A DNA stretch of 64,000 bases from Flavobacterium aeripolare (GTDB taxonomy: Bacteria; Bacteroidota; Bacteroidia; Flavobacteriales; Flavobacteriaceae): assembly GCF_013294025.1 (NCBI RefSeq), contig NZ_JABSNL010000014.1, positions 1 to 64,000 of the forward strand, written 5' to 3'. This document shows, in pieces, positions 62,060 through 64,000 of this stretch (position 1 is the stretch's first letter; every line of letters begins with the position of its first letter). The translations under genes were made by a program, and so were the position numbers. Under the pieces are notes generated by a model. The model saw nothing but the letters and a program-made list of their open reading frames with translations, did no database searches and was not told the origin of the DNA.

Positions 62060-62064
62060 TAAAT

Positions 62065-62511
62065 ATGAAAATTACATTAAATAGAGTAAACGACAATTTC
62101 CATTTCGAATTAAAAAACGAAAGAGGACATATAGTAAATGTAGACAGCCGTCCAGAATTTGGTGGCGATGATCAAGGACCAAGCCCAATGGAATTAGTAT
62201 TGATGGGTGTTGCTGGATGTAGCGCCATTGATATGATTTCGATCTTAAAAAAGCAACGTCAAGAAATTACCTCTTTCAAAGCAGAGGTAGAGGGAGAACG
62301 TGTACAAGTGGGTGAAGCAAAACCTTTTAAAGACATTTACTTAGTGTTTCATTTGGAAGGAAAAATAGTAGAAGAAAAAGCTGCGAAAGCGGCACAACTT
62401 TCTTTTGATAAATATTGCTCGGTTTCTAAAACTTTAGAACCAACGGCGACGATACATTACAAAGTGGTTTTAAATGGAATCCCCCTAACCCCCGAAGGGG
62501 GAACGTTATAG
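62065..62511 (+). CDS. OsmC family protein
   Basis: 148 residues from ATG 62065. The frame extends to 62023 through repeat R2, but MKITLNRVNDNFHFEL is the natural start; an AGGGG just upstream could serve as ribosome site. OsmC proteins are thiol-dependent organic hydroperoxide reductases using two Cys: here Cys52 (GVAGCSAID) and Cys118 (KYCSVSKTL). SPMELVLMGVAGC and the spacing fit. The last ten residues (IPLTPEGGTL) are encoded by repeat R3, so the native C-terminus appears to have been replaced or extended. It sits between the fusion gene and a sulfhydrylase gene. Confidence 0.88.
   Translation: MKITLNRVNDNFHFELKNERGHIVNVDSRPEFGGDDQGPSPMELVLMGVAGCSAIDMISILKKQRQEITSFKAEVEGERVQVGEAKPFKDIYLVFHLEGKIVEEKAAKAAQLSFDKYCSVSKTLEPTATIHYKVVLNGIPLTPEGGTL
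62481..62502 (+). repeat. GC-rich palindrome R3 (inside the osmC 3' end)
   Basis: Identical over 22 nt to R1. It forms the last codons of osmC; the stop codon lies just after it. Forward half of a pair with R4. Confidence 0.9.
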
Positions 62512-62583
62512 ATTATGGTGAAAACCACAATCTGAGAGAATTAATAATATTTAGTAACAATTTAAATCACCCCAGTATCAATT

Positions 62584-62604
62584 CCCCCTTTGGGGGTGAG
62601 GGGG
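62584..62604 (-). repeat. GC-rich palindrome R4 (inverted partner of R3)
   Basis: CCCCCTTTGGGGG followed by TGAGGGGG, in the opposite orientation. Its GGGGGTGAGGGGG is complementary to R3's CCCCCTAACCCCC at 12 of 13 positions. It ends 7 nt before the start of the next gene. Confidence 0.85.
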
Positions 62605-62611
62605 CTATTTT

Positions 62612-63784
62612 ATGGAAAATAATAATTTCGGTTTTGAAACCGAAGCCATCCGCACCCAATTAGAACGCACACAATATTTAGAACATTCGGTTCCTTTGTA
62701 CTTAACTTCAAGTTTTGTATTTGAAGATGCCGAAGACATGCGTGCCTCCTTTGCCGAAGAAAAAGACCGAAATATCTACAGCCGCTACAGCAATCCAAAT
62801 ACTAACGAGTTTGTAGAAAAGGTATGTAAAATGGAAGGTGCAACTGCTGGTTTTGCTTTTGCTTCAGGAATGGCTGCGGTGTATTCAACCATGGCTGCTT
62901 TATTGCAATCTGGTGATCATATTGTCTCGTCAAGCAGTGTTTTTGGAGCGACGCATTCTTTGTTTGTGAACTATTTTCCAAAATGGAACATTCAAACATC
63001 CTATTTTGACATCAATAAACCAGAAACTATCGAGAGTTTCATCACCCCAGATACAAAGATTCTTTTTGCAGAATCACCAACAAATCCTGCGGTTGATATT
63101 ATCGATCTAGAATTGCTGGGGAATATTGCCAAAAAGCACAATCTGATTTTAATAATCGATAATTGTTTTGCGACGCCTTATTTGCAGCAACCTATAAAAT
63201 GGGGAGCACATTTAGTAGTGCATTCGGCTACGAAATTAATGGACGGGCAAGGTCGTGTTTTGGGCGGAGTAACAGTGGGAGATCCTGAGTTGATTCAGAA
63301 GATATACTTATTCAGCCGATTAACAGGCCCATCATTATCACCGTTTAATGCTTGGGTATTGTCCAAAAGTTTGGAGACTTTGGCTATTCGATTAGACAGA
63401 CATTGCGAAAATGCATTGAAAGTTGCTGAGTTCTTAGAGCAGCATCCCAATGTAAATAAAGTGAAATATCCGTTTTTGAGATCGCATCCACAACATGAAA
63501 TTGCCAAAAAACAAATGAAAGCTGGTGGTAACATTGTCACTTTCGAAATAAAAGGTGGATTAGAAGCAGGTCGAAATTTTTTAGATAAGATAAAACTGTG
63601 TTCGCTTTCGCCAAATTTAGGTGACACAAGAACCATTGTTACACATCCTGCCTCTACAACGCATAGTAAATTATCAGTGGAGGAACGCTTAAAAGTTAGT
63701 ATTACAGATGGTTTGGTACGTGTGTCTGTAGGATTAGAAACAGTCGCTGATGTCATTGCAGATTTAAATCAGGCTTTAAGTTAG
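62612..63784 (+). CDS. Trans-sulfuration PLP enzyme (MetZ/O-succinylhomoserine sulfhydrylase-like)
   Basis: 390 residues of the Cys/Met metabolism PLP family, a second paralogue to the MetY at 56257. Start: ETEAIRTQLERTQYLEHSVPLYLTSSFVFEDAEDMRASF. RYSNPNTNEFVEKVCKMEGA and SGMAAVYSTMAALLQSGDHIV follow. PLP lysine is Lys208 (HSATKLMDGQGRVLGGV). SNLGDTRT-type end (SPNLGDTRTIVTHPASTTHSKLS). The length and DGQGRVLGG suggest MetZ or a related sulfhydrylase. It might use O-acetylhomoserine made by the fused MetX. Cystathionine gamma-synthase or lyase activity cannot be excluded. Confidence 0.88.
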   Translation: MENNNFGFETEAIRTQLERTQYLEHSVPLYLTSSFVFEDAEDMRASFAEEKDRNIYSRYSNPNTNEFVEKVCKMEGATAGFAFASGMAAVYSTMAALLQSGDHIVSSSSVFGATHSLFVNYFPKWNIQTSYFDINKPETIESFITPDTKILFAESPTNPAVDIIDLELLGNIAKKHNLILIIDNCFATPYLQQPIKWGAHLVVHSATKLMDGQGRVLGGVTVGDPELIQKIYLFSRLTGPSLSPFNAWVLSKSLETLAIRLDRHCENALKVAEFLEQHPNVNKVKYPFLRSHPQHEIAKKQMKAGGNIVTFEIKGGLEAGRNFLDKIKLCSLSPNLGDTRTIVTHPASTTHSKLSVEERLKVSITDGLVRVSVGLETVADVIADLNQALS

Positions 63785-63810
63785 ATTTTATAGTAGAATA
63801 CAATCATTTT

Positions 63811-63839
63811 AAAACCCATAGTTAACAGCTGTGGGTTTT
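63811..63839 (+). terminator. Terminator after the MetZ-like gene
   Basis: AAAACCCA (63811-63818) and TGGGTTTT (63832-63839) form an 8-bp stem, 26 nt after the stop codon. Confidence 0.75.
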
Positions 63840-63910
63840 GTGGTTATATTGTGGATTCTCTAATTCTACTTTTAGATTTAAAGTATTACCTTAGTTTTTT
63901 TAAATTAAAT

Positions 63911-64000
63911 ATGGCACTAGGTAAGACAATTAAAATATTTTTGATAGACGGAGATTCGAATGGACGTATGAGTTGTGAACTTTCTAACTGGACAGGCAAG
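63911..64000 (+). CDS. Start of a GIY-YIG nuclease-family protein (partial)
   Basis: Thirty codons before the window ends (MALGKTIKIFLIDGDSNGRM, then SCELSNWTGK). The stretch IKIFLIDGD followed by GRMSCELSNWTGK is what I recall from the N-terminus of GIY-YIG nuclease-family proteins of bacteria that carry a DUF4357-type tail. The catalytic GIY-YIG part would lie beyond the window, so this is tentative. A -7-like box (TACCTTAG, 63887-63894) lies just upstream. Confidence 0.55.
   Translation, partial: MALGKTIKIFLIDGDSNGRMSCELSNWTGK

Noticed and set aside
62023..62064. Longer N-terminus for OsmC through repeat R2
   Set aside because: The codons are repeat sequence and the ATG at 62065 gives the usual OsmC start.
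1..64000. CRISPR array, prophage, insertion sequence or toxin-antitoxin system
   Set aside because: No regularly spaced repeats, transposase, integrase, phage structural gene or toxin-antitoxin pair was seen.

Overview
The window is a piece of a Bacteroidota chromosome, almost certainly Flavobacterium or a close relative. The DNA is AT-rich. Promoters carry the Bacteroidota -7 box (TAnnTTTG) and few genes have a Shine-Dalgarno sequence. Family-level markers agree: a PorT/SprT type IX secretion protein, a TamL lipoprotein, DUF5686 and 2TM proteins, a GYDIA-type GHMP kinase, and a mevalonate-pathway HMG-CoA reductase. I see no rRNA, CRISPR array, prophage or complete transposon. Most of the window is vegetative core genome.

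Layout. 0-6.5 kb: tRNA-Phe, then coaX, an outer-membrane protein, lptC, a small membrane protein, a CNNM/CBS protein and a PpiD-like foldase. 6.5-9 kb: GHMP kinase and HMG-CoA reductase on the minus strand. 9-16.4 kb: a peptide-use cluster with a DPP4-like S9 peptidase, three tandem POT transporters and an exported thioredoxin. 16.4-21.2 kb (minus): surE, small membrane protein, lpxB, NlpC/P60 lipoprotein, comEC. 21.4-25.6 kb: S41 protease, DppC-like permease, nuclease lipoprotein. 25.6-33 kb (minus): the shape operon mreB-mreC-mreD-PBP2-rodA, with purH upstream. 33-48 kb: FtsX-type permease, Zn alcohol dehydrogenase, accD, fbaA, tamL, TrmH-type methyltransferase, porT, ubiE, folA, thyA, a bifunctional nuclease and etfBA. 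48-54 kb: PDH E1 beta, a DUF5686 protein, inorganic pyrophosphatase, deoxynucleoside kinase.

54.5-63.8 kb is the most interesting part, a methionine/SAM region. It holds metK, metY (O-acetylhomoserine sulfhydrylase), a 1130-residue MetX-aspartate kinase-homoserine dehydrogenase fusion, an OsmC protein and a second sulfhydrylase. Two, perhaps three, RNA control devices sit here. metY is preceded by a 22-codon leader peptide with a Met-Met-Cys-Met run, a terminator and a possible antiterminator. The fusion gene is preceded by a SAM-I riboswitch and appears to start at TTG. metK has a long hairpin-bearing leader. Together the encoded enzymes would carry aspartate to homoserine, O-acetylhomoserine, homocysteine and SAM, except for aspartate-semialdehyde dehydrogenase and methionine synthase, which are not here.

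Two REPIN-like pairs of GC-rich palindromes flank the osmC gene. One of them supplies the last ten codons of osmC. A second dispersed intergenic repeat occurs in two copies, near 7.5 and 52.5 kb. Functional names rest on motif recognition by eye; no database search was run.
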